From JAAAPF01 sp964481035 (GTDB lineage: Bacteria; Pseudomonadota; Alphaproteobacteria; Geminicoccales; Geminicoccaceae): a stretch of 38,367 nucleotides of DNA. A model generated the notes under the pieces. It saw nothing but the letters and a program-made list of their open reading frames with translations, was not told the origin of the DNA and searched no databases. A program made the position numbers and the translations under genes. Position 1 is the stretch's first letter. Each line of letters starts with the position of its first letter. Of this stretch, positions 12,797 to 27,009 are shown piece by piece. The DNA is taken from the NCBI GenBank assembly GCA_964481035.1, contig CAYZSE010000010.1, positions 1 through 38,367 of the forward strand, given 5' to 3'.

Positions 12797-15700
12797 ATGT
12801 CCGACCCACTCTGGTACAAGGACGCCATCATCTACCAAACGCACGTCAAGGCGTTCTTCGACGCGAACAATGACGGAATCGGTGATTTCGACGGGTTGAT
12901 ACAAAAGCTCGACTACATCGCGGACTTGGGTGTCGACACGATCTGGCTCTTGCCGTTCTACCCGTCGCCGCTGCGCGACGATGGCTACGACATCGAGGAT
13001 TATCGCAGCGTCAACCCGTCCTACGGCTCGATGGCGGACGTCCGGCGGCTGGTGCGCGAGGCGCACCGCCGTGGCCTGCGCCTGATCACCGAGCTCGTCA
13101 TCAATCACACCTCGGACCAGCATCCCTGGTTCCAGCGAGCGCGGCGCGCCAAGCCGGGCACACGTCTCCGCGACTACTACGTCTGGTCCGACAACGATCA
13201 GAAATATCACGAGACCCGCATCATCTTCCTCGACACCGAGAAGAGCAACTGGACCTGGGATGCCGAAGCCCAGGCCTATTTCTGGCACCGTTTCTATAGC
13301 CATCAGCCCGATCTCAACTTCGACAATCCGGCGGTGATGCGCGAGGTGCTGAGTGTCTTGCACTACTGGTTGAAGCTGGGGATCGACGGGCTGCGCCTGG
13401 ACGCTATTCCGTACCTGATCGAGCGGGAGGGCACCAGTTGCGAGAACCTGCCCGAGACCCACGACGTCTTGAAGCGGGTTCGCGCCGAAGTGGATGCGCA
13501 CCATCCCGACAAGATGCTGCTGGCCGAGGCCAACCAATGGCCCGAGGACACCCATCTCTATTTCGGCGATGGCGACGAATGCCACATGTCGTTCCACTTT
13601 CCGCTCATGCCGCGGATGTATCTGGCGGTCGCGCAGGAGGATCGCGCGCCGATCACCGACATCCTGCGGCAGACACCGGAGATTCCCGAGACCTGCCAGT
13701 GGGCCGTGTTCTTGCGGAACCACGACGAGCTGACCCTGGAGATGGTCACCGAGAACGAGCGCAATTTTCTCTGGAACACCTACGCCAGCGACCGTCGTGC
13801 CCGGATCAATCTCGGCATCCGCCGCCGCCTCGCGCCGCTGATGGACAACGACCGGCGCAAGATCGAGCTGATGAACTCGTTGCTCTTCTCGATGCCGGGC
13901 ACGCCCGTCGTCTACTATGGCGACGAGATCGGCATGGGCGACAACATCTATCTCGGCGACCGTGACGGGGTGCGCACGCCGATGCAGTGGTCGCCCGACC
14001 GCAATGCCGGTTTCAGCCGCGCCAATCCGCAAGAGCTCTACCTGCCGACGATCATGGACCCGGTCTACGGCTACGAGACCGTCAACGTCGAGGCGCAGAC
14101 CCGCTCGTCGACCTCGCTGCTGAACTGGATGAAGCGGCTCATCGCCGTCCGCCGCGCGCATCAGACCTTCGGGCGCGGCTCGTTGGAGTTCATCTATCCG
14201 GGCAACCGCAAGATCTTCGCCTACATCCGCGCCCATGCGCGCGAGGCGATCCTCTGCGTGGTCAACTTGTCGCGCCACGCGCAACCGGTCGAGCTCGATC
14301 TGCAGGCCTATTCGGGCCGCGTGCCCCTGGAGCTGCTCGGTCGCACGCCGTTTCCGCCGATCGGCGAGCTGCCCTACCTGCTGACGCTGCCGGCCTACGG
14401 CTTTTACTGGTTTCTCTTGGCGGAGGAGGCCGAAGTGCCGAGCTGGCATCAATCGATCCCGGAACCTCTTCCCGACTTCGTCACGGTGGTCATGCGCGAC
14501 ACGCTCGAGGCGCTGCACGAGGCGCAGAACCGAACGGCGCTGGAGCGCCAGGCGCTCGTCCCCTTCGCCAAGAATCAGCGGTGGTTCGCCGCCAAGGACG
14601 CGGGCATCACCCGAATCTCGCTCGGCGCCGGCGCCGCGCTCGCGCCCGGCTTCGACGGCATCCTCTTGCAACGGCTCGACGTGGCGCTCGCCGACGGCAG
14701 CACCCACAGCTACCTCTTGCCGCTCACGGTCGCCTGGGGCGAGGACAACCTCCACACCAGCGCGCCGCTGTTGCCGTTCACCCTCGCCAAGGCGCGGCGC
14801 GGGCCGAGGATCGGTGCCCTCTACGACGCGACGGCGGGCGACACGCTCGCCCACCGGCTGCTCGACGACATGCGGGCCGAGCGGCGCATCGAGGGCGGGC
14901 ACGGGGTGCTCGCCTTCAGCGCCGGCAAGCAGCTCGCNNNNNNNNNNNNNNNNNNNNNNNNNNNNNNNNNNNNNNNNNNNNNNNNNNNNNNNNNNNNNNN
15001 NNNNNNNNNNNNNNNNNNNNNNNNNNNNNNNNNNNNNGGCGCATCGAGGGCGGGCACGGGGTGCTCGCCTTCAGCGCCGGCAAGCAGCTCGCGGACGTCG
15101 CGCCGTTTGCCGATCCGAGCGTCAAACGGCTCGGGGTCGACCAGTCCAATACCTCGATGCTGATCGACCGCGACGTCATCGTGAAGCTCTATCGTCGCTT
15201 GCAGCCGGGGGTCCACCCGGAGATCGAGATCGGGCGCTTCCTGACCGACGTCGGCGGCTTCGCCAACACCCCGCCCCTCTTAGGCGCGCTCGAATGGGTC
15301 GAGCCCGACGGCGGCACCACCGCGCTGGCCGCCGCCTTCGGCTTCGTTCTCAACCAAGGCGACGGCTGGAGCTACACGATCGACTTTTTGGAGCGGGAGC
15401 TGGAGCCGCTCGTGCTCGCCGCCGCGAGCGAGGAGGACGGTATCGGCCAGGGCGAGGCGGCGGTCTTCGCGCTGTTCGAGGACTTCGCCCGCCGCCTGGG
15501 AACGCGCACCGCCGACATGCACCGCGCGCTCGCGGTACCGACCGACGATCCGGCCTTCGCCGCCGTGCCCATCGACGAGGGCGATCTCGAGGCGTGGACC
15601 GATGGCGTCACCCGGCAGGCCGGCCTCGCCTTCGCGGCGATCGAGCGGACGCGGGATCGGCTCGATGCGGCGACGCAGGGCCTCGCCGATGCCGTCCTGG

Positions 15701-16236
15701 GCTTGCGCGCCCGGCTCGATGCCGATCTGGCGGCGCTGCGCCGGTGGCAGGTCGCCGCCCAGAAGACCCGCGTGCATGGCGACTACCACCTGGGTCAGGT
15801 GCTGGTCGCGCGCGACGACGTCTACATCATCGACTTCGAGGGCGAGCCGGCGCGGCCGCTCGAGGAGCGCCGCGCCAAGACGGCGGTGCACAAGGACGTG
15901 GCGGGCTTGCTGCGTTCCTTCGACTACGCCGCCGAGATCGCGGCGGGCCGCCTCGTCGGCGACCGCGGCCACGCCGACGAGGTGGTGGCAGCGCTCACGC
16001 TCCGCTGGCGCGAGGCCGCGTCGGCGACCTTCCTCGAAGCCTATCGCGAACGCATGGCCGGTTGTCCCTCGTTGCCCGCAGACCCGGACCAGGACGAGGC
16101 GCTGCTGCGGCTCTTCCTGCTCGAGAAGGCGCTCTACGAAATCGGCTACGAGGCGGCCAACCGCCCGGCCTGGCTCGCCATCCCGCTGCGCGGGGTGGTG
16201 GCGCTGCTCACGCCTGACGACGATCACAACGACTGA
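12797..16236 (+). CDS. treS: Trehalose synthase-maltokinase fusion (TreS-Pep2), interrupted by an assembly gap
   Basis: The protein begins MSDPLWYKDAIIYQTHVKAF, a typical TreS start, two bases after glgE. The TreS part (about residues 1-550) interconverts trehalose and maltose; its GH13 residues are intact: D202 (GLRLDAIPYL), E244 (LLAEANQWPED) and D310 (FLRNHDELTLE). The C-terminal half is a maltokinase (Pep2/Mak) that phosphorylates maltose to maltose-1-phosphate, the GlgE donor; HGDYHLGQ (near residue 942) and IIDFEGEP are the kinase catalytic and metal-binding motifs. A run of 100 N splits the gene, and the frames on its two sides differ. The last 55 bases before the gap equal the first 55 after it; removing one copy plus the Ns (155 positions) gives a single uninterrupted 1094-residue frame, the normal length of TreS-Pep2 fusions. 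I therefore call one intact gene, not a frameshift. Confidence 0.93.
14883..15092 (+). repeat. 55-bp identical contig ends flanking the treS gap (artefactual duplication)
   Basis: Bases 14883-14937 are identical to 15038-15092. The duplicated text encodes RIEGGHGVLAFSAGKQL twice. Keeping one copy and dropping the Ns restores the reading frame, so this is an unmerged contig overlap rather than a biological repeat. Confidence 0.93.
14938..15037. other. Assembly gap (100 N) inside treS-pep2
   Basis: Exactly 100 N, a conventional placeholder for a gap of unknown size. The flanking sequence shows the two contigs overlap by 55 bases, so no sequence is probably missing. Confidence 0.97.
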
Positions 16237-16243
16237 GGAAATG

Positions 16244-18563
16244 ATGGCTTCCGCCGCGCGAACCCACCCCGCCGCCGTCAACGCCATCGTCGAGGGTCGC
16301 CACGGCGATCCCTTCGCGGTCCTGGGCGTCCACGCGCAGAGCCTGCGCACCTTCCAGCCCGGCGCCCTCGACGTCCGCGTGCTGTCGCCCGCGAGCAAGC
16401 CGCTCGCCACGCTCACCCGCACCCACGATGCCGGGTTCTTCGAGGGCGAGGTCGACGGCCTGAGCTGGGGCGACGCCTACCGACTCGACGTCGACGGCCG
16501 CGTCGTCGACGATCCCTACCGCTTCGCGCCGCTCTTGGGCGAGGTCGACGTCTACCTGCTCGCCGAGGGGCGCCACCGGCGGCTCTACGAGAAGCTGGGC
16601 GCGCACCCCTGCGAGGTCGACGGTGTCCCCGGCGTGAGCTTCGCGGTCTGGGCGCCGAACGCGCAGCGCTGCAGCGTCGTCGGCGACTTCAATTGGTGGG
16701 ACGGCCGCCGCCACGTCATGCGCAAGCGGCTCGAGTGCGGCGTCTTCGAGCTGTTCGTCCCCGGTGTCGCGAAGGGAGCGCACTACAAGTACGAGTTCCT
16801 GGGACCGGGCGGCGAGCTGCTGCCGCTCAAGGCCGATCCGGTGGCCTTTCGCGCCGAGCACCCGCCGCAGACGGCGAGCGTCGTCCACGGCCTGCCCGAC
16901 TACGACTGGGGCGACGCCGAGTGGATGGCGGAGCGGCCCAAGCGCCAGCTCCCCGACCGGCCGATGAGCGTCTACGAGGTGCATCTCGGCTCCTGGCAGC
17001 GGATCGGCGAAGGACCGGGCCGCTACCTCTCCTATGTCGAGCTCGCCGAGCGGCTCGTGCCCTACGTCAAGGAGATGGGCTTCACCCACGTCGAGCTCAT
17101 GCCGGTGAGCGAGTATCCGTTCGACGGTTCGTGGGGTTACCAGCCCGTCGGCCTTTTCGCGCCGACCATCAGGCATGGGACGGCGGAGGAGTTCTGCGCC
17201 TTTGTCGACGCCTGCCATCGAGCGGGCATCGGCGTCATCATCGACTGGGTGCCGGGGCACTTTCCGGCCGATGCGCACGGCCTCGCCTGGTTCGACGGCA
17301 CCGCCCTCTACGAGCATGCCGACCCGCGCCAGGGCTTCCATCGCGACTGGAACACCCTGATCTACAACTACGGCCGGACCGAGGTCTGCAACTTTCTCAT
17401 CGCCAATGGCCTGTTCTGGCTCGACAAGTTCCATGTCGACGGATTGCGCGTCGATGCGGTCGCCTCGATGCTCTACCTCAACTACTCGCGCGAGGAAGGG
17501 GACTGGATCCCCAACAAGTACGGCGGCAACGAGAACCTCGAGGCCATCGCTTTCTTGCGGCAGACCAACGAGCTGGTGTTCGGTGAGTACCCTGGGGCGA
17601 CGACCATCGCCGAGGAATCGACGGCCTGGCCGGCGGTCTCCCGCCCCACCTACCTGGGCGGGCTCGGCTTCGGCTACAAGTGGAACATGGGCTGGATGCA
17701 CGACACGCTCCGCTACATCGGTCACGAGCCGATCCACCGCCGCTTCCATCAAAACGACCTGACCTTCGGCCTGCTCTACGCCTTCTCCGAGAACTTCGTC
17801 TTGCCGTTGAGCCACGACGAGGTCGTGCACGGCAAGCGTTCGCTGATCGGCCGGATGCCGGGCGATCGGTGGCAGCGCTTCGCCAACTTGCGCGCCTACT
17901 TTGGTTTCATGTGGACCCACCCCGGCAAGAAGCTGCTTTTCATGGGCGGCGAGTTCGCGCAGGAGCGCGAGTGGACGCACGAATACAGCCTGGACTGGCA
18001 CCTGTTGGAATATCCGGAATACGCCGGGGTCCAGCGGCTCGTCCGCGACCTCAACCATCTCTACGCCGAACTCAATGCCCTCTTCGCGCGCGACAGTGAA
18101 TCCGACGGCTTCGAATGGATCGATGCGAGCGACAGCGAGCAGAGCGTCGTGACCTATCTGCGGCGCGGCGCCGCGGGCGAGCTCGCCGTCGTCGCCTGCA
18201 ACTTCACACCGGTCGTCCGGCACGGCTACCGGGTCGGCGTGCCGCACCCCGGGAGCTACGTCGAGCGGCTCAATTCCGACGATCCGGCCTATGGCGGTAG
18301 CGGTGTCGCCAACGGCGTCGTGGCGACCGACGAGATCGAGTGGCACGGCCGCCGCTACAGCCTGGCGTTGACGCTGCCGCCGCTCGCGACCGTGGNNNNN
18401 NNNNNNNNNNNNNNNNNNNNNNNNNNNNNNNNNNNNNNNNNNNNNNNNNNNNNNNNNNNNNNNNNNNNNNNNNNNNNNNNNNNNNNNNNNNNNNNTGGCA
18501 CGGCCGCCGCTACAGCCTGGCGTTGACGCTGCCGCCGCTCGCGACCGTGGTGCTCGTTCCGCA

Positions 18564-18567
<4 letters not shown>
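16244..18567 (+). CDS. glgB: 1,4-alpha-glucan branching enzyme, interrupted near its 3' end by an assembly gap
   Basis: This GH13 branching enzyme cuts alpha-1,4 chains and re-attaches them by alpha-1,6 links. Corrected length is 722 residues, normal for GlgB with an N-terminal CBM48 region (FAVWAPNAQRCSVVGDFNWWDG near residue 130). Catalytic residues are D404 (DGLRVDAVASML), E457 (TIAEESTAWP) and D525 (PLSHDEVVHGKRSL), at almost the same numbers as in E. coli GlgB. Two ATGs stand at 16241 and 16244; the GAGG overlapping the treS stop is spaced better for 16244. A 100-N gap lies six codons from the end; as in treS the gap is flanked by identical 55-bp ends, and removing 155 positions joins LPPLATV to VLVPQ-stop in one frame. 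Its TGA at 18565-18567 overlaps the next ATG, which suggests translational coupling. Confidence 0.95.
18341..18550 (+). repeat. 55-bp identical contig ends flanking the glgB gap (artefactual duplication)
   Basis: Bases 18341-18395 are identical to 18496-18550 (both encode WHGRRYSLALTLPPLATV). The repeat length equals that at the treS gap, pointing to a fixed overlap or k-mer length in the assembly. Confidence 0.93.
18396..18495. other. Assembly gap (100 N) inside glgB
   Basis: Exactly 100 N near the 3' end of glgB. The flanks share a 55-bp identity, so the gap is probably a contig overlap that was not merged. Confidence 0.97.
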
Positions 18568-22501
<3,934 letters not shown>

Positions 22502-22505
<4 letters not shown>

Positions 22506-24463
22506 CGACCCTCGCCGAGATCGCCGACGCGCACGGCGTCGCCACCTTCTGGCACGACATCGCCGGCCGCCGCCACGAGGTACCCGACAGCACCCTCGAG
22601 GCGGTCCTCGTCGGGCTCGGTGCCGACCCGGCCAACCCGGGCGCGGCCGCGGTGCCGCGCTTGCCGGCCTTGGCCGCGCCTTGGGGCGCGGTCGATATGG
22701 CCGACCTGCCGGCCGGTGTCGGCTATCGCGTCGAGCTCGACGACGGCGGGGAGGTCGCCGGCCGCACGGTCGCGCGGGAGGGGGGCGTCGGGCTCGCCGG
22801 CGGCCTGCCGCCGGGCGTGCATCGGCTGGTGTGGGACGGGGGCGAGCGCCACGTCATCGTCGCGCCCGAGCGCTGCCTGTTGCCGCACGAGCTCGGAGCG
22901 GCACGGTCGTTCGGCGTGAGCGCCCAGCTCTACAGCCTGCGCAGCCGCCGGCCGAGCCCGATCGGCGACTTCGGCGACCTTCGGGTCGCGGTCGACGAAG
23001 CCGGCCGGCGCGGCGCCGACCTCTTCGGGCTGAGCCCGCTGCACGCGCTCTTCATGGCCGACGCGGCGGCCCGCAGCCCCTATTCGCCCTCACACCGGGC
23101 GTTCGTCAATCCGCTCTACCTCGACGTCGCCGCCGCGGCCGAGCGCCTCCGGCTGCCTGCGCCGGCGCCGCTGCCGGACGGCCCGGAGATCCTCGACTAT
23201 CCGCCGCTCGCCGACCGCAAGCGGGCGCAGCTCGAGGATCTCTTCGCGGCGTTCGAGGCGCGGGGCGGCGACGCGCGGTTCACGCGCTTTCGCGTCGATG
23301 CCGGATCCGGGCTCGAGAAGCACGCGCGCTTCGAGGCGTTGCACGAGGCCTCGCTCGCGCGCGATCCCCGGCGCTGGGCGTTCTGGACATGGCCCGAAGG
23401 CTGGCGCGATCCGGCGAGCGCCGAGGTCGAGGCCTTCGCCGCGGCGCACGCGGATCGGGTGACGTTCTTCGCCTTCCTGCAATGGCTCGCCGACCTGCAG
23501 CTCGCCGATGCCCAGGCGACGGCGCGGCACGCCGGGATGCGTCTCGGCCTCTACCGCGACCTCGCGGTAGGGGTGAACCCCGCCGGCTCGATGGCCTGGG
23601 CGACGCCGCGGCTCACGGTGCGCGGTCTCGCCGTCGGCGCGCCACCGGACCCGCTCGGCCCCGACGGCCAGAATTGGGGCCTCGCGCCGTTCGCGCCGAC
23701 GCGCCTCGCCGAGCTCGGCTATCGCCCCCTGCTCGCGGATCTCGACGCCAACGCCCGGCACGCCGGGGCGATGCGCATCGACCACGTGCTCGGCTTCGCC
23801 CGCCAGTTCTGGATCCCCGATGGGGCACCGGCGAGCGCGGGGACCTATGTGCGCTTTCCGTTCGCCGTTCTGGCTCGGCTCTGCGCGCTGGTCTCGCACC
23901 GCCGACGCTGCGTCGTCATCGGCGAGGATCTGGGTACGGTGCCCGAAGGTTTCCGCGACCGGCTGCACGCCGCCGGCATGTTGTCCTGCTGCGTTCTCTG
24001 GTTCGAGCGCGAGGGCGCGCGCTTCCGCCGGCCCGACGAGTATCCGCAGCAAGCCCTGGCGTCGGTCTCCACCCACGACCTGCCGACGGTGAAGGGCTTT
24101 CTCGCCGGGCGCGACGTCACCTGGCGGGCGGATCTGGGCGATCACGACGACGCGGCGCGGGCCGACGCCCGGGCCCACCGGCAGTCGGAGATGGACGCCA
24201 TCCAGGAGGCGCTTGCCGCAGCCGGCCTAAGCGGGCAACCCTTGCCCGTGGCGCTGCACCGCTTTCTCGCCCGATCGCGGGCCGACCTGGCCCTGGCCCA
24301 GCTCGAAGACCTGGCCGAAGTTCTCGAGCAACCGAACCTGCCGGGCACGATGGACGAGCACCCCAATTGGCAGCGTCGCCTGCCGGCACCCGTCGAGGAC
24401 ATCTTCGCGAACCCGTCGGCCGAGGCGACGCTCGCGGCCATGCGCCAGGAACGCGGCCGCTGA
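22502..24463 (+). CDS. malQ: 4-alpha-glucanotransferase (amylomaltase)
   Basis: This 653-residue GH77 enzyme disproportionates malto-oligosaccharides, joining short chains left by debranching and phosphorolysis and releasing glucose. The catalytic set is complete: D427 in AMRIDHVLGF, E475 in VVIGEDLGTVP and D526 in STHDLPTVKGF. Typical GH77 stretches such as SPYSPSHRAFVNPLYLD and GPDGQNWGL are present. It has the longer N-terminal region (about 140 residues before SVSAQ-type core, here SFGVSAQLYSLRS) usual in proteobacterial MalQ. The ATG at 22502 overlaps the glgX::treZ stop by four bases, so translation is probably coupled. It is the last gene of the glycogen operon and converges with the next gene after only 15 bases. 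Confidence 0.96.
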
Positions 24464-24478
24464 CCGGGGGGCAGCGGG

Positions 24479-25048
24479 TCAGGTTGCGCGGCCGCGGGCG
24501 GGCGAGGCGCTTTCCTTATCGCGACGATCCGGTGAAGGCTCGATGAGAGCGTCGCTCGGGCCCGCCGTATCGGCGCCACGGTGCTCGGCATAGCAATCGA
24601 AGAGCGCCCGCAGCGCATGGGCGGCGCCGTCGAGCGACAGCCGCGCCGGGCTCGCTCCGGCCGGCACGATCTCCAGAACGGCGCCGTCGCCGAGGGCCTC
24701 GAACGCGGGGCCTTCCAGCGGCCAGGCGAAGACGAGGGCGCGCGTGTCGACCTGAGCTTCGAGCTCGCGCGCCGCGCCGTCGTCGATGGCGACGCGGGCG
24801 CGGCGCCGCTCGCCCGCCAGCCGCCAGGCCTCCCGGCGGACGACGACCTGGAGGCCGGCATGGCTGAGGACGAGGATCAGCCGGTCGCCCGGTGCGCCGT
24901 CCCGGGCGGTGTAGCAGACCGGCGCGCCGGCGTCCGAGCGCGCCGCCACGACCGTCCAGCCGGCGACCTGCTCCGTCCGGCCCGCCGCCGTCACGAGCGC
25001 GGTGAGCGCCGAGATCACCGCCAAAGCGACGAACGCGCGAAGCGCCAT
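24479..25048 (-). CDS. Secreted protein of unknown function
   Basis: I do not recognise the family with certainty. The 189-residue product starts with a clear signal peptide (MALRAFVALAVISALTALVTAAG), so it should be periplasmic or secreted. The mature part contains VAGWTVVAARSD, a cysteine in VCYTARDG, a beta-rich middle with a VVVRREAWRLAGERRRARVAIDD-like stretch (read in parts), and a second cysteine near the end in ALFDCYAEH; the two cysteines could form a disulphide. The overall plan (W...C, beta-strands, then an 'AL..LxxC' end) resembles alphaproteobacterial small secreted proteins of the invasion-associated-locus-B type, but this is only a resemblance. The start at 25048 follows a strong GGGAGGAG. 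The last 30 residues are polar and likely disordered. It lies 73 bases after the dehydrogenase gene on the same strand. Confidence 0.75.
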   Translation of the reverse strand: MALRAFVALAVISALTALVTAAGRTEQVAGWTVVAARSDAGAPVCYTARDGAPGDRLILVLSHAGLQVVVRREAWRLAGERRRARVAIDDGAARELEAQVDTRALVFAWPLEGPAFEALGDGAVLEIVPAGASPARLSLDGAAHALRALFDCYAEHRGADTAGPSDALIEPSPDRRDKESASPARGRAT

Positions 25049-25121
25049 CTGCTCCTCCCGGCCTCTTCTTCCAGCGACCACGTCGGTATCAGCATCCGAG
25101 GGTTCCGTGGCGCGGGTTCGT

Positions 25122-26150
25122 TCAGCCGCGGGCGAGCGACAGCAGCTCCGTATGCAGGGCTCGCGGGATCGTGATGCCGGCGGTCGACGTCTCGGCGCGG
25201 GCCCGGTAGCGGCGATCGGCCGGCAGGCGCGGGCCACCCGCGAGTGCCCGAAAGCGCTCGAAGAAGCGCTCGCCGTGGGCGTGCCAGCCGGCGGCGTCGC
25301 CGAAGGCGGCCGGATCGAGCGCCAGGATGAACTCGCCGCCGCGCGCCGGGCCGCCATCCTCGACGTCGTGCGCGCCGGCCTCGAAGCTGAACCGCTCGCC
25401 GATGAGCCCGGCGGCGAGCAGCTCGACCATCAGCGCGACGGCCGAGCCCTTGTAGCCGCCGAAGGGGAGCTGCACGCCGCCATCGAGGATGGCCGCCGGA
25501 TCGGTCGTGGCTCGCCCTCGCGCATCGAGCCCCGCGCCCTCGGGGACGTTGCTGCCGTCGCGGGCGGCGATCTGGATCTCGCCGCGGGCCATCGCCGAGG
25601 TCGCCATGTCGAAGACCAGCGGCGGGGCGTCGCGGCGCGGCCAGCCGAACGCCAGCGGGTTGGTGCCGAAGAAGGCCTCGGTGGCCCCGGCGGGCGCCAT
25701 CACGGGCTTGTAGGCGGTGCAGGCGAGGGCGGCGAGCCCGGCCTTGGCGAGCGGCTCGATCTCCGCCCAGAGCGCTTGAAAATGGTGGATATGGACGAGC
25801 GCGAGGGCGGCGACGCCCTGGCTGCGCGCCCGCTCGACCAGCGCCGGCCGGCCGGCCTCCAGCGCCAGCGGCGCGAACCCGTCGTGCCCGTCGACCCGGA
25901 CGACGCCGGGCGCGAGGTGGGCGACCGTCGGTCGGGCCCGGCCGTCGACCTTGCCGCTCGCCAACGATGCGCAATAGCCGGCCACGCGGAAGAGGCCGTG
26001 GCTCTGCGCACGGTCGCGCTCGGCGGCGGTGACCACACGGGCGACCGCCGCCGCGTTCGCCTCGTCGCAGCCGTGGGCCAGAAGGCAGCGCCGGGCGAGG
26101 GCGTCGACCTCGACGAGCCTCAGCCTGACGCGATTCGCCGCTTCGCTCAC
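25122..26150 (-). CDS. Ldh2/DpkA-family NAD(P)H-dependent oxidoreductase
   Basis: This roughly 342-residue protein belongs to the malate/L-lactate dehydrogenase (Ldh2) superfamily, a fold unrelated to Rossmann dehydrogenases. Landmarks are SHGLFRVAGYCASLASGKV near the N-terminus, the catalytic-His region VHIHHFQALW, FGTNPLAFGWPR, FDMATSAMARGEI and the PFGGYKGSAVALMVELLAAGL segment. The GLFRVxGYxxSLxSGKV and APGVVRVDGHDGFAPLA wording is closest to delta-1-piperideine-2-carboxylate/pyrroline-2-carboxylate reductases (DpkA/LhpD), which reduce cyclic imines in lysine or hydroxyproline catabolism, but malate, lactate or ureidoglycolate cannot be excluded. I chose the GTG at 26150 because homology begins just after it (VRLRLVEVDALARR); an ATG at 26234 would add a poorly coding Arg-rich extension. 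It is divergent from the GNAT gene. Confidence 0.85.
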   Translation of the reverse strand: MSEAANRVRLRLVEVDALARRCLLAHGCDEANAAAVARVVTAAERDRAQSHGLFRVAGYCASLASGKVDGRARPTVAHLAPGVVRVDGHDGFAPLALEAGRPALVERARSQGVAALALVHIHHFQALWAEIEPLAKAGLAALACTAYKPVMAPAGATEAFFGTNPLAFGWPRRDAPPLVFDMATSAMARGEIQIAARDGSNVPEGAGLDARGRATTDPAAILDGGVQLPFGGYKGSAVALMVELLAAGLIGERFSFEAGAHDVEDGGPARGGEFILALDPAAFGDAAGWHAHGERFFERFRALAGGPRLPADRRYRARAETSTAGITIPRALHTELLSLARG

Positions 26151-26167
26151 CTGACGTGGTCCCCCGA

Positions 26168-26182
26168 GCAATGCTCCATTGC
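26168..26182. promoter_or_regulatory. Inverted repeat in the dehydrogenase/GNAT divergent region
   Basis: GCAATG, a CTC spacer and CATTGC form a perfect 6-3-6 inverted repeat 18-32 bases upstream of the dehydrogenase start. It is one of the few less GC-rich spots in this 189-base divergent region and may be an operator. Confidence 0.35.
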
Positions 26183-26339
26183 GCCGACGTTCGGCTCGTC
26201 GCCCGGCGAGGGCGGCGAGCGCCGGGCGAGCCATCCGCGCGATCTCATGCTTAGCAGGATCGGGCCGGTCGCGATGCCTGCGTCTTGCGAATTGCAGAGG
26301 TCTGCGTCAGCCTCGCGGCCTGGGCTGCGGGAGCGCGAG

Positions 26340-26987
26340 ATGGCCGAGGTGGAGATCCGGCGGCTGCGTGGCGCGGCGATCGGCGCTGCGCTCGACGACC
26401 TGGCGCGGCTGCGCATCGAGGTGTTCCGCGCTTGGCCGTATCTCTACGCCGGCACCGTCGACTACGAGCGCCGTTATCTCGCCAGGTTCGCGGCGTCGCC
26501 GGTCGCGCTCGTGGTCGGCGCGTCGGCCGCAGGGCGGCTCGTCGGAGCCGCCACGGCCCTGCCGCTCGGCGACGAGCACGAGGCGTTTCGCGCACCCCTG
26601 GCAGCGCGGGGCCTCGACCCTGGGCGCATCTACTACCTCGCCGAATCGGTGCTGCTGCCGGCCTGGCGCGGGCGCGGGCTCGGCCACGCCTTCTTCGACC
26701 ACCGCGAGGCCGAGGCCCGCGCCGGCGGCTTCGAGGTGGCGGCGTTCTGCGCCGTCGTTCGCCCGGACGACGATCCGCGCAAGCCCCGCGGCTACCGCCC
26801 GCTCGACACCTTCTGGCGCAAGCGAGGCTACACCCCGCTGCCCGGCGCCGTCGCCGAATTCGCTTGGCGCGACGTCGGCGAGGATGTCGAGACCGCCAAG
26901 CCGCTGCAATTCTGGAGCCGACTTCTGGTCGACGAAAGCGCCGCCCCGCGCGGTCCGACGGTTCCGCCTGCCGCCGACCCCGACTAG
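26340..26987 (+). CDS. GNAT-family N-acetyltransferase
   Basis: This 215-residue protein has a GNAT fold signature: strand beta-4 (YYLAESVLLPAWRGRGLGHAFFDHREAEAR, read in two parts) contains the acetyl-CoA pyrophosphate-binding loop (R/Q-x-x-G-x-G/A form, here WRGRGLGHAF near residue 107). It would transfer an acyl group from acyl-CoA to an amine; the substrate is unknown. The start at 26340 has a GGGAG about 7 bases upstream and begins MAEVEIRRLRGAAI. The C-terminus after FWSRLL is a short Pro-rich tail. The gene is alone on the plus strand, divergent from the dehydrogenase, with which it may share control. Confidence 0.85.
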   Translation: MAEVEIRRLRGAAIGAALDDLARLRIEVFRAWPYLYAGTVDYERRYLARFAASPVALVVGASAAGRLVGAATALPLGDEHEAFRAPLAARGLDPGRIYYLAESVLLPAWRGRGLGHAFFDHREAEARAGGFEVAAFCAVVRPDDDPRKPRGYRPLDTFWRKRGYTPLPGAVAEFAWRDVGEDVETAKPLQFWSRLLVDESAAPRGPTVPPAADPD

Positions 26988-27009
26988 CGGGTTCCCCGTC
27001 GGGTTGCGC

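Noticed and set aside
14883..15092. A biological tandem repeat in treS
   Set aside because: The two copies sit exactly at the edges of an N gap, and the same 55-bp length recurs at the glgB gap, so this is an assembly artefact.
12797..16236. Frameshift or split of treS into two genes
   Set aside because: The frame change comes only from the 100 N plus a duplicated 55-bp contig end; collapsing them restores one frame.
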